This document shows positions 46,601 to 56,025 of a stretch of DNA of 64,000 bases, in pieces (the stretch's first letter is position 1; every line of letters begins with the position of its first letter). The notes under the pieces are model-generated. The model was not told where the DNA came from. It searched no databases and worked only from the letters and a program-made list of their open reading frames with translations. This DNA is from Lentibacillus jeotgali. GTDB lineage: Bacteria; Bacillota; Bacilli; Bacillales; Amphibacillaceae. Where the stretch lies: contig NZ_AGAV01000005.1 of assembly GCF_000224785.1 (NCBI RefSeq), positions 609,305-673,304 on the forward strand, read 5' to 3'. Position numbers and translations under genes: made by a program.

Positions 46601-47349
46601 TTGGACCCCCCCAATCCATGGCGTTCACGCATGGAAATTTCACCATCTATCAAAATTTGATAGGAGTCATGAATGATACGGTCTAAAATAGCCTCCGCAA
46701 TCGTTTCATTCCCTAATTTCAGATGCCACCCACTGGGATCAATTTGGGAACAGAAGATAGTTGATGCTAATTTATGGCGTGCCTCAGTGATTTCAAGTAA
46801 TATGGCTGCCTCATCAGCCGTCAGGTCGGTAAGTAACCATTCATCAAGAATAAGCAAATCGACTTTTGTGTATTTTTTAATGCATTTCCGATAGGTCCCG
46901 TCTGCTGCTAACTTGGCAAGCGTTAGTTCATCCAATAACTCAGGCAGGCGAATGTATTTCACCTTATAAAATTGCCGACAAGCAGATATACCGAATGCAG
47001 TCGCTAAAAATGATTTACCAGATCCGGTAGCCCCCTTTAATATAATGTTGTGGCTATCCTGGATATAGACACCGCTTGCTAGCTTTAATATCAAGTGTTT
47101 ATCCAGTTTGCGGTCATCATGGTACTCTAAATCCTCGATACAAGCCTTTGAGTTTAGAAAGGTCGCTTGTTTGATTAGTCGTTGAAGCTTATTGCTTTTA
47201 CGACGGGAGTGTTCCAAATCGACTAGTAAAGAAAGCCGGTCTTCAAAATCCATGTTTTGAAAGTCTTTGTTCGATGCTTGTTCCTTGTAGGCCTCAGCCA
47301 TGCCAGTTAGTTTCATTTCATGTAATTTTGTCAGTGTTTGTTCATTCAT
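46597..47349 (-). CDS. istB: IS21 helper ATPase IstB
   Basis: 250 residues. DnaC/IstB-type AAA+ ATPase with Walker A GATGSGKSFLA (~105-115) and Walker B VDLLILDEWLL (~168-178). The N-terminal helical part is MNEQTLTKLHEMKLTGMAEA. IstB assembles on target DNA and directs IstA. Its start overlaps the istA stop by one base. It looks complete. Confidence 0.92.
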   Translation of the reverse strand: MNEQTLTKLHEMKLTGMAEAYKEQASNKDFQNMDFEDRLSLLVDLEHSRRKSNKLQRLIKQATFLNSKACIEDLEYHDDRKLDKHLILKLASGVYIQDSHNIILKGATGSGKSFLATAFGISACRQFYKVKYIRLPELLDELTLAKLAADGTYRKCIKKYTKVDLLILDEWLLTDLTADEAAILLEITEARHKLASTIFCSQIDPSGWHLKLGNETIAEAILDRIIHDSYQILIDGEISMRERHGLGGSN

Positions 47350-48899
47350 TATTGATCCATCCCCCTATAGTAAGCAGCTCCACGAGTGAACCCATAGTTA
47401 TTTTCTTTCACTTCCGTTTTGCGTTTTAGTTCCTGCTCGGCATCGTTCTTTTTATTGTTTTTTAAAATCGTTTGAAGGCTCTTGACTGTCGGCCTGTTGG
47501 TCATCGTTGTTATCATTTTACATGCACGCTCTATCTCGTATTTCGTATAACGGCGCTCTAATTTTTTTAATGAAAACACGGATTGTAATCCTTGTTTTTC
47601 CACCTGTGCTGTATTTAAGATGTATTGAACGATATCTAAAGTAGATAGGCCAATGCTTTCGGCCCATTCAATCGCTGCCTCCGGTGTCTGATCTACAAAT
47701 AGCTTATGATTATCAGGCATATGATCACGAATGGTAGCTAATTGACCAAATTTACCATATAATCGCTTGTGAGAGGCAATTCGCATATGATTAAAAAAGA
47801 TCTCGATGAGATCATCCGAAAGTTTTATTTCCACTTCTCGATTGATATACTCGTATGGAACAGAATAAAACATGCTCTCAACAGAGACATGGTAATCAGG
47901 TCGCACCTTTGCTGTTTTCCACTGAGACATTTTATAAGGTGCGTTTGGAAGAGGGGAAAGCGCAAATTTCTCCTCTTCTTCAAATGCTGACAGGCGACAT
48001 CCCTGTTTACGAGTGAAAGGGCGCTGATTAAACTCATCTAATTTCTTCCGAACCTCATTATTCAATTCATCAATGCTGAAGCATTGTGTATTTCTTAATG
48101 CTGCAATTATCCATGTTGAAATAACACCGACAGAGCCTTCAACATTCGCCTTGTCCTTCGGCACCCGCACCCGGGCAGGCATGACTATAGTGTTATAGTA
48201 ATCTGCCATTTCTCGGTAAGTAGGGTTTAAAACTAGTTCACGCGTCGTATGTTTTGTTACACTAGCCTTTAGATTGTCCGGCACTATAATCTGTGTGGAT
48301 CCGCCAAAGTACTCGTACGCATGGTTATGGGACGTTATCCAAGCATTTAAATCCATGGATAAGGTTGCTTCGGCATACGATAATTGGCTACATGGCAAGG
48401 TCGCGACAAAAATGTAGGCCTTTAATCTTTCTCCTGTATCCCGATCAATAACGAAAGCTGTAGAACCCGCCCAATCAACTTCCATAATTTCACCAGGTTT
48501 TCTTCGAATGCGCAATGTAGCCTTATATTTATCCGCATACTTACTATAGTGACGAACAAAGCTACGATAGGAATATGGAATTTTATGATTCGTGCGGCAT
48601 TCCGTTTCATATTCATGATGAAGCAGCGATAGTGTCACATTGGGCTTCGCTAGCTCTTTATGAATATATTCAAAATCTAATGGCTTTCGCCCCGAAGCCT
48701 CCAACGTCGTCTCTGGATAAAGGAATTCCTTCAACCATTGATCTGACATTTCTTCCTCTAATGGACAAACCACTCCTTTCTTTGTTGCCAGTTCAATAAC
48801 TTCTGTTACCTTCTGGCGGGAGTTTCCTGTACTTACTGAAATGCCCCTGATGCTAATGCCTTCATCGTGAAATTCCAGTATCTTTCGATAGTGAATCAT
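47349..48899 (-). CDS. istA: IS21 transposase IstA
   Basis: 516 residues. N-terminal helix-turn-helix (HDEGISIRGISVSTGNSRQKVTEVI), then the DDE core with Asp in GEIMEVDWAGST (~148), Asp in IIVPDNLKASV (~208) and Glu in DKANVEGSVG (~253). A C-terminal beta-barrel region follows (VSVESMFYSVPYEYINREVEIK). Start ATG 48899 has GGAGG upstream. Length and motifs are normal for an active IS21 enzyme. Confidence 0.92.
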   Translation of the reverse strand: MIHYRKILEFHDEGISIRGISVSTGNSRQKVTEVIELATKKGVVCPLEEEMSDQWLKEFLYPETTLEASGRKPLDFEYIHKELAKPNVTLSLLHHEYETECRTNHKIPYSYRSFVRHYSKYADKYKATLRIRRKPGEIMEVDWAGSTAFVIDRDTGERLKAYIFVATLPCSQLSYAEATLSMDLNAWITSHNHAYEYFGGSTQIIVPDNLKASVTKHTTRELVLNPTYREMADYYNTIVMPARVRVPKDKANVEGSVGVISTWIIAALRNTQCFSIDELNNEVRKKLDEFNQRPFTRKQGCRLSAFEEEEKFALSPLPNAPYKMSQWKTAKVRPDYHVSVESMFYSVPYEYINREVEIKLSDDLIEIFFNHMRIASHKRLYGKFGQLATIRDHMPDNHKLFVDQTPEAAIEWAESIGLSTLDIVQYILNTAQVEKQGLQSVFSLKKLERRYTKYEIERACKMITTMTNRPTVKSLQTILKNNKKNDAEQELKRKTEVKENNYGFTRGAAYYRGMDQ

Positions 48900-49063
48900 T
48901 AAAAAATACCTCCTATAATCATGTCATGCCAAAGGCATGCTCATTAATTATATAGAAGGTATTGTGTAAGTGGTACATTTATTTGTCACTTAATGGTACA
49001 TTTATTGTCATTCGGTGGTAAATAACATGTCACCAGTGGTACATTTTGTTGGCCGTAATCAAT

Positions 49064-49189
49064 GGTTAGTCCCCAAAAAGTCGTTTTTAAAAAATAACAT
49101 CCCAAAAACACAAATTATTGTGGTTTATTTGATATTATTATACTATATGTGGTATCAAAATCGGTGGGATGACCTTTTGGGAGTGAACC
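49064..49189. repeat. MITE-like element copy B
   Basis: A 126-bp unit starting GGTTAGTCCCCAAAAAGTC and ending GACCTTTTGGGAGTGAACC; the ends are inverted repeats (GGTT-N4-CCCAAAA). They match the ends of copy A at 773-2258. IS21 inserted at its left edge, so four of its bases are part of the IS21 target duplication. I see no 8-bp duplication around this copy (left CATGATAT before the IS, right AAGGTATT). Confidence 0.6.
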
Positions 49190-49232
49190 AAGGTATTAGT
49201 TTCATCTTATTTTTTCATTTTTAGCGGAACCA

Positions 49233-50132
49233 TTATAAAGTGGCCGCTAGTTCTTTCGTTATATTTATAAATGAATGAGCTGCCCTAGAAAGATATCTTT
49301 CTTTCTTGTAGGCAAAAATAACCCTTCTCGTTGGTTTTACAGAATGATTTATTGGTAAATAAACAAGATCATTTGTTGTATTATAACTAAATTCTTTGAT
49401 AACCATTTTTGGCGCAAAAGTGATACCAATACCTGACGATACAAGGGATAGACAAGTGTTAATATTAATACTTTCAAAAGCGATTTTTGGCTCAAATCCA
49501 GCTTCGTAACACAGGAGTTCGGTCGTTGATCGAAATCCAGTTCCATTCTTCAATAGAATAAAATTATCATCTTTACATTTGAAAAGATCTACTTCTTGTA
49601 ATTTAGATAATGGATGTGCAGATGGGACTACAAGTAAAATATCTTCTTCCAAAATTGTCTCAAAGTCAAGTTCATTGTTAATAACAGGCATGGATAATAA
49701 CCCCATTTCTATCTGACCGTGTGAAATAAAAGATTCTAAATTAACAGATGAGTCCTCAATCAGGGCAATTTCTATGCCTGGATATTTTTTTCTAAATCTT
49801 GAAATAGCCTCTGGTAATAAAAAAGCCCCTGTAACGGATAAACTTCCAATTAATAATTGCCCCTTATTCATGTCGGCAAAATCTATCATTTCATCTTTCA
49901 ATTGTTTAAATTGATCAACAATTTCTGTTGCACGATTTGTAAAACATATTCCCGCATAAGTGAGTTGGATTCCTTTTTTTCCTCTTTTAAATAATTCCAC
50001 ACCCAAATCATTTTCCAATTTGCTAATTTGGTAGCTAAGAGAAGGTTGAGACAAATGAAGCTTTTTTGCTGCTTTCGAAAAGCTTTTTTCATTTGACACC
50101 ATTAATGCATAACGAAGAATTTTCGGTTCCAT
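49233..50132 (-). CDS. LysR-family transcriptional regulator, cluster 3
   Basis: 299 residues from ATG 50132, eight bases after AGGGGG; GTG 50141 is too close to that site. The N-terminal winged HTH is typical (SNEKSFSKAAKKLHLSQPSL, then SYQISKLENDLGVELFKR). The periplasmic-binding-like effector domain covers ~90-295. It is divergent from the CoA-transferase operon, the classic LysR layout, with a dyad in the 230-bp intergenic space. It probably activates cluster 3 when a pathway acid is present. Confidence 0.9.
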   Translation of the reverse strand: MEPKILRYALMVSNEKSFSKAAKKLHLSQPSLSYQISKLENDLGVELFKRGKKGIQLTYAGICFTNRATEIVDQFKQLKDEMIDFADMNKGQLLIGSLSVTGAFLLPEAISRFRKKYPGIEIALIEDSSVNLESFISHGQIEMGLLSMPVINNELDFETILEEDILLVVPSAHPLSKLQEVDLFKCKDDNFILLKNGTGFRSTTELLCYEAGFEPKIAFESININTCLSLVSSGIGITFAPKMVIKEFSYNTTNDLVYLPINHSVKPTRRVIFAYKKERYLSRAAHSFINITKELAATL

Positions 50133-50155
50133 CGTATTCACCCCCTATGTATAAA

Positions 50156-50196
50156 ATTTGTCTATAGTTATTATAAAAATTATATCTTAGACAAAT
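50156..50196. promoter_or_regulatory. Candidate LysR operator
   Basis: ATTTGTCTA (50156-50164) and TTAGACAAAT (50187-50196) form a long inverted repeat around 22 bases in the divergent space. The sites lie next to the regulator's own start, fitting autoregulation plus activation of the operon at 50372. Confidence 0.5.
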
Positions 50197-50371
50197 AATT
50201 TTTTCAATGTTATAAATAAAATAACAATATTAATGGTTCCAATTAAAAGGGGCTATAAAATAAAACTACTGTTGTTGGAGTGAAAAGCATTGAAATGGGG
50301 GTTATATTAGGGAGTTGTTGTAACGTTTGATAATTAAAATGTTGTGAAAAAATGCGATTGGTGGGGAGAAA

Positions 50372-51565
50372 ATGTCTGATGTACTTTCAGGGGTAAGGAT
50401 TATTGATCTTACTCAAAATGTAGCAGGTCCTTATTGTACACAAGTGTTAGGCGATTTAGGTGCAGAAGTAATTAAAATAGAAAGGCCTAAAACCGGTGAT
50501 GATACAAGGCTTTGGAATCCGCCTTCTTGGGGGGATCAATCCGCAACATTTCTTGGATTGAATAGAAATAAAAAAAGTATATGTGTTAATCTTAACAGCC
50601 TTAATGGGCAAGAAATTATTAAGGAGCTAGCGAAAGATGCAGATATTTTTATTCACAGCATGAAACCTGGAAGTTTGGAATCAAGGGGAATACACTATGA
50701 AAAATTAATAACAGAAAATCCTAAATTAATTTATGCTGCAATTAGTGCTTTTGGTGATGAGGGTGCTTTAAAAAATGAACCAGGATATGATCCGTTAATT
50801 CAAGCTTATACAGGTGTCATGAGTATTACTGGTAACCCTGAGGACGATCCAGCCCGCGTTGGTGTATCAATCATTGATATGGCAACAGGAATGTGGTCAA
50901 TTATTGGAATCATGTCAGCTCTCATAAAGAGAAACTTGACAGGAAAAGGTACCAAAGTAACGAATAGCTTATTGGAAACAGGTGTAGCATGGTCGAGTTT
51001 GCAATTGACTAATTATATGGCAACTGGAAAGGTCCCGGAGAAAATTGGAACTGCAACTCCAATGATAGCACCATATGAAGCCTTTAGGACTGAGGATAGT
51101 TGGATAATTATTGCTGCAGGCAATAACCGTTTGTTTAAAAATTTGTGTCTGTCATTAGATTTATCTGAGGAAATATTAGAAGATAATAGGTTCAAGACTA
51201 ATAGTGAAAGGATAAAAAATCGAAATAAATTACATGAAATAATTGAAAGACAAACCATTAAATATGAAAGTATTGAGCTTATTCATATTTTAAGAGACAA
51301 CAAAGTACCTTGTAGTATTATAAATACTTTAGACAAAGTATATTCCGATGAGCAAGTTAATGCAATGAATCTCATAAAAGAAATCGAAAATTATAGAATA
51401 GATGATTTTAAAATAGTTGATTTACCATTTAAATTAGATCAACTTCGAGGGGACTATAGGATTAATCCACCAGAGTTAGGAGAGCATACTCAGGAAATTT
51501 TGAAAGCGCTTAATTACTCTGAGAGTGAGATACAAGAGTTTAAACAAAATGAAGTAATTGGTTAA
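50372..51565 (+). CDS. Class III (CaiB/BaiF) CoA-transferase, cluster 3
   Basis: 397 residues, GGGGAG before ATG 50372. Marks: DLTQNVAGPYCTQVLGDLGAEVIKIE, NRNKKSICVNLNSLNGQEII (~70-90), AAISAFGDEG (~125), and the catalytic Asp in VSIIDMATGMWSIIGIM (~170). It is the first gene of cluster 3 and the paralogue of the transferase at 39196. It would activate the imported acid by CoA transfer from an abundant acyl-CoA such as succinyl- or acetyl-CoA. Confidence 0.9.
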   Translation: MSDVLSGVRIIDLTQNVAGPYCTQVLGDLGAEVIKIERPKTGDDTRLWNPPSWGDQSATFLGLNRNKKSICVNLNSLNGQEIIKELAKDADIFIHSMKPGSLESRGIHYEKLITENPKLIYAAISAFGDEGALKNEPGYDPLIQAYTGVMSITGNPEDDPARVGVSIIDMATGMWSIIGIMSALIKRNLTGKGTKVTNSLLETGVAWSSLQLTNYMATGKVPEKIGTATPMIAPYEAFRTEDSWIIIAAGNNRLFKNLCLSLDLSEEILEDNRFKTNSERIKNRNKLHEIIERQTIKYESIELIHILRDNKVPCSIINTLDKVYSDEQVNAMNLIKEIENYRIDDFKIVDLPFKLDQLRGDYRINPPELGEHTQEILKALNYSESEIQEFKQNEVIG

Positions 51566-51584
51566 TGATAGGGAAGTGGTTACT

Positions 51585-52550
51585 ATGAGCCTACCTAAAA
51601 GTATTAAGCTTTATGAAGTAGGTCCACGTGAAGGGTTTCAAATTGAGGATGGTCCAGTTTCAACTGAGGATAAGGTACAATTCGTTAATAAACTGAATCA
51701 TACGGGACTCAGCAGTATTGAAGTTACATCTTTTGTAAGTCCCAAATGGGTACCTAAAATGGCAGATGCTGAAAAAGTTCTTAATCGAATAGAAAGAAAA
51801 TCCAACGTTTCCTATAGAGCAGTTTATTTAAATATAAAGGGCTTGAAAAGAGCATTGAGGAATAATGTGAAAGTAGATGGTGATCTTTTGCTTTCATCTA
51901 GTAACACTTTTTCAAAGAAAAATACAAATAAAGATATAGAGGAGACACTCCAAAACATTCCAAACTGGATTGAGGTTTATCAGAATTCAGGAATAAATGT
52001 TAACCAACTGTCATTAATGACAGCATTTGGTTGTAATTATGAAGGTAACATTACCCTCTCTCAATCCTTAAATGTTTTGCGTAAGGCTAAGGAAATTGCT
52101 GAAATAAATAATCAAACAATCACAAAAATAAAATTAGCTGACACTATGGGTTGGGCTAACCCAGAACAAATAAAAAGAACTGTATACACTATTAAAGAAG
52201 AGTGGTCAGATATTGATATCCTTTTACATTTACATGATACAAGAGGTTTAGGAATAGCAAATGCTTATGCTGCTCTAGAGGAGGGAGTTAAGGATTTTGA
52301 AACTGCAGTTGGAGGGTTAGGAGGATGTCCCTTTGCAGCAATAAAAGGTGCAGCCGGAAATATTGCTACAGAAGACTTGGCTTTTATGTGTGAAGAAATG
52401 GGTATTGATACCGGTTTAGATCTAAAGGAACTGTTAAATTGCACACAAGTTGTTGAAAAAATAGTCGGTCATAAACTTCCTGCTCATCTTAAGAGTGGTG
52501 GAATACTTTCAAATATTCGCAAGTATACTTGGGCGATGCAAGAAAGTTAG
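51585..52550 (+). CDS. HMG-CoA lyase-like enzyme
   Basis: 321 residues from ATG 51585; an upstream TTG at 51558 would overlap the CoA-transferase and has no ribosome site. TIM-barrel DRE-metallolyase relative: LYEVGPREGFQ (Asp of the usual DGPRDGLQ is Glu here, at ~residue 9-15), TSFVSPKWVPKMADA, KLADTMGWANPEQI, LHLHDTRGLGIANAYAALE (metal His pair) and AVGGLGGCPFA with the catalytic-loop Cys. Such enzymes cleave 3-hydroxy-3-methylglutaryl-CoA and relatives to acetyl-CoA and an oxoacid. Beside an enoyl-CoA hydratase and dehydrogenase it is the cleavage step of cluster 3. Confidence 0.88.
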   Translation: MSLPKSIKLYEVGPREGFQIEDGPVSTEDKVQFVNKLNHTGLSSIEVTSFVSPKWVPKMADAEKVLNRIERKSNVSYRAVYLNIKGLKRALRNNVKVDGDLLLSSSNTFSKKNTNKDIEETLQNIPNWIEVYQNSGINVNQLSLMTAFGCNYEGNITLSQSLNVLRKAKEIAEINNQTITKIKLADTMGWANPEQIKRTVYTIKEEWSDIDILLHLHDTRGLGIANAYAALEEGVKDFETAVGGLGGCPFAAIKGAAGNIATEDLAFMCEEMGIDTGLDLKELLNCTQVVEKIVGHKLPAHLKSGGILSNIRKYTWAMQES

Positions 52551-52582
52551 AGAAGTCTTAATCTAAATAGGGAGGGTTTCAA

Positions 52583-53743
52583 ATGAACTTTGAATTAAAT
52601 GATCTACAATTAGACATAAAGTCAGCAGTTAGAGAGCTTTGCATAAGATTTGATCTTGAGTATTGGAAGAAATGTGATGAGGAAGAAAAGTACCCCGAAG
52701 AATTTGTAAAAGCTATGAGCGATGCTGGCTGGCTAGGTGCTCTAATACCTGAGGAATATGGTGGATCTAATTTAGGTATAACAGAGGGGGCTTTAATTTT
52801 ACAAGAAATAAATCGATCAGGTGGTGCAGGAGCAGCATGTCATGCTCAAATGTATACAATGGGGTCTATTTTACGTCATGGTCGTGAAGAGCAAAAGAAA
52901 AGATATCTTCCAAAAATAGCTGATGGTTCTGTTAGACTACAAGCGTTTGGGGTGACAGAGCCTGATGCTGGATCAGATACAACTAAGATTAAAACAGTTG
53001 CTAAAAAGACACAAGATGGATATCTCATTAATGGACAAAAAATTTGGACCTCCAGGTATCAGCATTCAGATATGATTCTATTATTAGCACGTACTACCCC
53101 AATAGAAGAAGTTAGCAAAAAAACAGAAGGGATGAGTTTATTTCTAATTGATACCAGGGAAACCGGAGATGCTATTGAAGCAAATCTAATTGATACAATG
53201 TTAAACCATGAAACCAATGTTTTGTTTATAAACGACTTAGAAGTCCCTGATAGTGCTTTGGTAGGGGAAGAAGGAAAAGGGTTCCGTTATTTGTTAAGTG
53301 GTCTTAATGCTGAAAGGATTTTAGTTGCCAGTGAGTGTATCGGCGATGGGAAGTGGTTTGTAGAACAATCTGTACAATATGCAAATGAAAGAGTTGTCTT
53401 TAACCGTCCTATAGGAAAAAACCAAGGTGTACAATTTCCGATAGCGAAGGCTCATATGTCTGTGGAGTCAGCTCAAACTATGATGTTAAAGGCAGCAACG
53501 AAGTTTGACCAAGGATTACAATGTGGGCCCGAGGCAAACATAGCAAAATATTTAGCATCTGAAGCAGCTTGGGAAGCAGCGGATGTTGCAATGACTACTT
53601 TCGGTGGATATGGTGTTGCAAAAGAGTATCATATTGAAAGGAAATGGAAGGAAACTAGACTTTTTCGAACAGCACCAATTTCTAATAACCTAGTTACCAG
53701 TTATGTAGCGGAACACATATTAGGTTTGCCAAGATCTTACTAA
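52583..53743 (+). CDS. Acyl-CoA dehydrogenase, cluster 3
   Basis: 386 residues, GGGAGGG before ATG 52583. FAD-binding and domain signatures are normal: FGVTEPDAGSDTTKI (~125-140), GQKIWTSRYQHSDM, LNAERILVASECIGDGKWFVEQSVQYANERVVFNRPIG, and TFGGYGVAKEYHIERKWKETRLFRT. The usual catalytic stretch (.YEGT.EIQ) is replaced by FRTAPISNNLVTSYVAEHILGLPRSY-type sequence, so the canonical base Glu is not where expected. A subgroup of bacterial dehydrogenases ends this way. It differs from the cluster 2 enzyme and probably acts on a different acyl-CoA. Confidence 0.88.
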   Translation: MNFELNDLQLDIKSAVRELCIRFDLEYWKKCDEEEKYPEEFVKAMSDAGWLGALIPEEYGGSNLGITEGALILQEINRSGGAGAACHAQMYTMGSILRHGREEQKKRYLPKIADGSVRLQAFGVTEPDAGSDTTKIKTVAKKTQDGYLINGQKIWTSRYQHSDMILLLARTTPIEEVSKKTEGMSLFLIDTRETGDAIEANLIDTMLNHETNVLFINDLEVPDSALVGEEGKGFRYLLSGLNAERILVASECIGDGKWFVEQSVQYANERVVFNRPIGKNQGVQFPIAKAHMSVESAQTMMLKAATKFDQGLQCGPEANIAKYLASEAAWEAADVAMTTFGGYGVAKEYHIERKWKETRLFRTAPISNNLVTSYVAEHILGLPRSY

Positions 53744-53767
53744 TTCTAATGATAGAGGTGTAGTCCA

Positions 53768-54553
53768 GTGGAAACAATTAATTTGCGGTATATCGGAGAA
53801 AATGAAGATATTCTTATAGTTGAATTAAATCGACCAGAAAAAATGAACGCAATGAACACAAAATTAATAACTGAAGTATTGTCTGTTTTTAGGGAAAGCG
53901 CTTATAACGATAAGTTGCGTTGTATAATTATTACAGGTGCTGGTAATAAAGCATTTTCAGCAGGGGGAGACTTAAAAGAAAGAAATGGAATGACAGATTG
54001 GGAATGGCGTCATCAACATCAATTAATAGAAGATTTATTTATTACTGTAAAAGATTTTCCTCAGCCAGTAATTGCTGCCGTAGAGGGATATGCATTGGCT
54101 GGGGGATGTGAGTTAGCATTGGTAGCTGACTTTATAATTGCTGCAGAAAGATCTCTATTTGGTTTGACAGAAGTAACGATTGGTATAATGCCTGGCGGTG
54201 GTGGTCTGCAAAACTTACCACGTTCTATTGGAGTTCGCAGAGCTAAAGAAATGATTTATACTGGGCGAACAATTGATGCTAATTTAGCATACGAATGGGG
54301 ATTGGTAAATAGAGTTGTTGAAAACGGAAAAGCTTTAGAAGAAACTGAAAAAATTGCAATGAAAATTACCCAAAGTGCACCAATGTCAATTAAGATGGCT
54401 AAAACATCTATGAGTAGGGGGACAGAAATTGATTTTCATACAGGGTTTATCTTAGATATTGCTGGATATAATGTATTGGTTTCATCTGAAGATAGAATGG
54501 AAGGTATTGCAGCATTTAATGAAAAAAGAAAGCCAAAATGGAAAAATAGATAG
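53768..54553 (+). CDS. Enoyl-CoA hydratase/isomerase (crotonase family)
   Basis: 261 residues from GTG 53768, with AGAGGTG upstream. Crotonase fold: oxyanion-hole segments AFSAGGDLKE (62-71) and GYALAGGCELALVADF (107-122), with candidate catalytic glutamates E115 and E135 (FGLTEVTIGIMPGGGG). Both acid positions are present, as in true hydratases. In cluster 3 it would add water to the product of the dehydrogenase, giving the 3-hydroxyacyl-CoA that the HMG-CoA-lyase-like enzyme can cleave. A 3-methylglutaconyl-CoA hydratase role would fit but is inference. Confidence 0.9.
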   Translation: METINLRYIGENEDILIVELNRPEKMNAMNTKLITEVLSVFRESAYNDKLRCIIITGAGNKAFSAGGDLKERNGMTDWEWRHQHQLIEDLFITVKDFPQPVIAAVEGYALAGGCELALVADFIIAAERSLFGLTEVTIGIMPGGGGLQNLPRSIGVRRAKEMIYTGRTIDANLAYEWGLVNRVVENGKALEETEKIAMKITQSAPMSIKMAKTSMSRGTEIDFHTGFILDIAGYNVLVSSEDRMEGIAAFNEKRKPKWKNR

Positions 54554-54564
54554 GAGTTGTAAAG

Positions 54565-55989
54565 ATGTCTTCTTTGCTAATGGATAAAATTATTAGGTTT
54601 GTAAATTCAACTGAGTATGATGCTTTGCCAGATGAAATAAAGAAGACTTCAAAATATGCTATTACAGATACTGTTGGAGTTGCTTTGGCTGGTTGGAACG
54701 AGTCATGTGTTCAAATTCTAAAAAAGACTTACAAATCAAGAAAATCCGGAGGTGAGATGTCATTACTCTGGGGCGATGCTTATGAACTCCCATTAGAAAT
54801 TACAGCGCTAATAAATGGAACCGCAGCTCATGCTTTAGATTTTGATGATGTAACACCAACTGTTTTGGCTCATCCAAGTGCTCCAATTGTATCCTCAATT
54901 ATTCCAATTGCTGAATACTTAGAAAAATCTGGTCGAGAGCTAATTACCTCATATGCTATCGGTACAGAAGTAATGATTAGAATTGGTCAAGTGATGGGTT
55001 TTAATCACTATAATCTTGGTTGGCATGCCACAAGTACTTTAGGAACTATTGGAGCCACAACTGCTTGTGGTTACCTTTTCCAATTGGGTGAAAAAGAGTT
55101 ATCCAATGCTATTGCAATTTCTGCTTCTATGGCAGGGGGGCTACAGAAAAATTTTGGTACAATGACAAAACCTTTACATGTTGGATTAGCATCACAACAC
55201 GCCGTTCAGGCAACAATTTTAGCAAGAGAAGGATATGCTGGTAATAGTGAAGTTTTTGATTCAAGAGGCTTTTTTAATGCATTTGGTGGTACTGTTTCAA
55301 CGAATGAGTTTCACGATAATATTAAAAAATTAAACTTTGGAAACCCGTATGATTATCAAAAAAACGGGTTATCTGTTAAAAAGTTTCCTTGTTGCTATTT
55401 GACACATCGTTTTATTCAAGGTGTTCTAGAACTTAGGGAAGAATTTAATTTAAGTATAGAAAATGTTTCTGGAATTAATGTTTTGGTTCCACAAGGGGGA
55501 TTAATGCCACTTATCCATAATAACCCAGTTACAGGTCTTCAGGGTAAATTTAGTGCTGAATATACATGCCTTGCAGCTTTAGAAGACGGTTATATTCAAT
55601 TGCAAACATTTACAAGTGAAAAATTAAATAGGCAAAAAATAAGAAATTCATTTTTCAAAGTAAAAGCTCAAGAGTATACAGTAAGCCCGACAGATAACAA
55701 AATGGTGGATGAAGGACCAGTTTATGTAACAATCGAATTAAATGATGGAGAGAAGTTCGAAAAAATTGTATACCATACGCCAGGATCAAAGGAATGTCCC
55801 ATGAATTTACAAGAATATCGAAATAAGTGGTTGGATTGTTTATATTATTATTATAGATATTCTAAGGAAATCGATAAACAGATACACACAGATATGATTG
55901 AACTCTTTCAACAAGCGCAACAGATGGAAGGTATCTTAAATATTAAGGATTGGGTAGTAAACATTAACAATTTATGTCAGAAAGTTTAG
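54565..55989 (+). CDS. MmgE/PrpD family protein, cluster 3
   Basis: 474 residues, TAGGAG before ATG 54565, 11 bp after the hydratase stop. Family marks: INGTAAHALDFDDVTPTVLAHPSAPIVSSIIPIAE (motif residues ~90-125), GWHATSTLGTIGATTACGY (~153-170), TKPLHVGLASQHAV (~205) and VKKFPCCYLTHRFIQGVLEL (~270). It differs at several core positions from the cluster 1 and 2 proteins (for example KFPCCYLTHR against KPHACCRYKQ and VHPACRFTHA), so the three are probably not interchangeable. It links the acyl-CoA genes with the TRAP genes in one operon. Confidence 0.88.
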   Translation: MSSLLMDKIIRFVNSTEYDALPDEIKKTSKYAITDTVGVALAGWNESCVQILKKTYKSRKSGGEMSLLWGDAYELPLEITALINGTAAHALDFDDVTPTVLAHPSAPIVSSIIPIAEYLEKSGRELITSYAIGTEVMIRIGQVMGFNHYNLGWHATSTLGTIGATTACGYLFQLGEKELSNAIAISASMAGGLQKNFGTMTKPLHVGLASQHAVQATILAREGYAGNSEVFDSRGFFNAFGGTVSTNEFHDNIKKLNFGNPYDYQKNGLSVKKFPCCYLTHRFIQGVLELREEFNLSIENVSGINVLVPQGGLMPLIHNNPVTGLQGKFSAEYTCLAALEDGYIQLQTFTSEKLNRQKIRNSFFKVKAQEYTVSPTDNKMVDEGPVYVTIELNDGEKFEKIVYHTPGSKECPMNLQEYRNKWLDCLYYYYRYSKEIDKQIHTDMIELFQQAQQMEGILNIKDWVVNINNLCQKV

Positions 55990-56025
55990 CGAAATAATGT
56001 AAGGGCTTACAAAGGGAGGAGAAAA

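Larger units (their letters stand above)
46056..49061 (-). mobile_element. IS21-family insertion sequence, intact
   Basis: A 3006-bp element with ends TGATTACAGCCA (46056-46067) and TGGCCGTAATCA (49050-49061), inverted repeats with one mismatch. The direct repeat ATGGTT flanks it on both sides (46050-46055 and 49062-49067), so the insertion is undisturbed and its borders are certain. Inside the right end there are several GGTACATTT...GTCA units, the multiple terminal repeats usual in IS21 elements. It holds istA, istB and a small third gene, all on the minus strand. It inserted at the very edge of MITE copy B. Confidence 0.93.
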
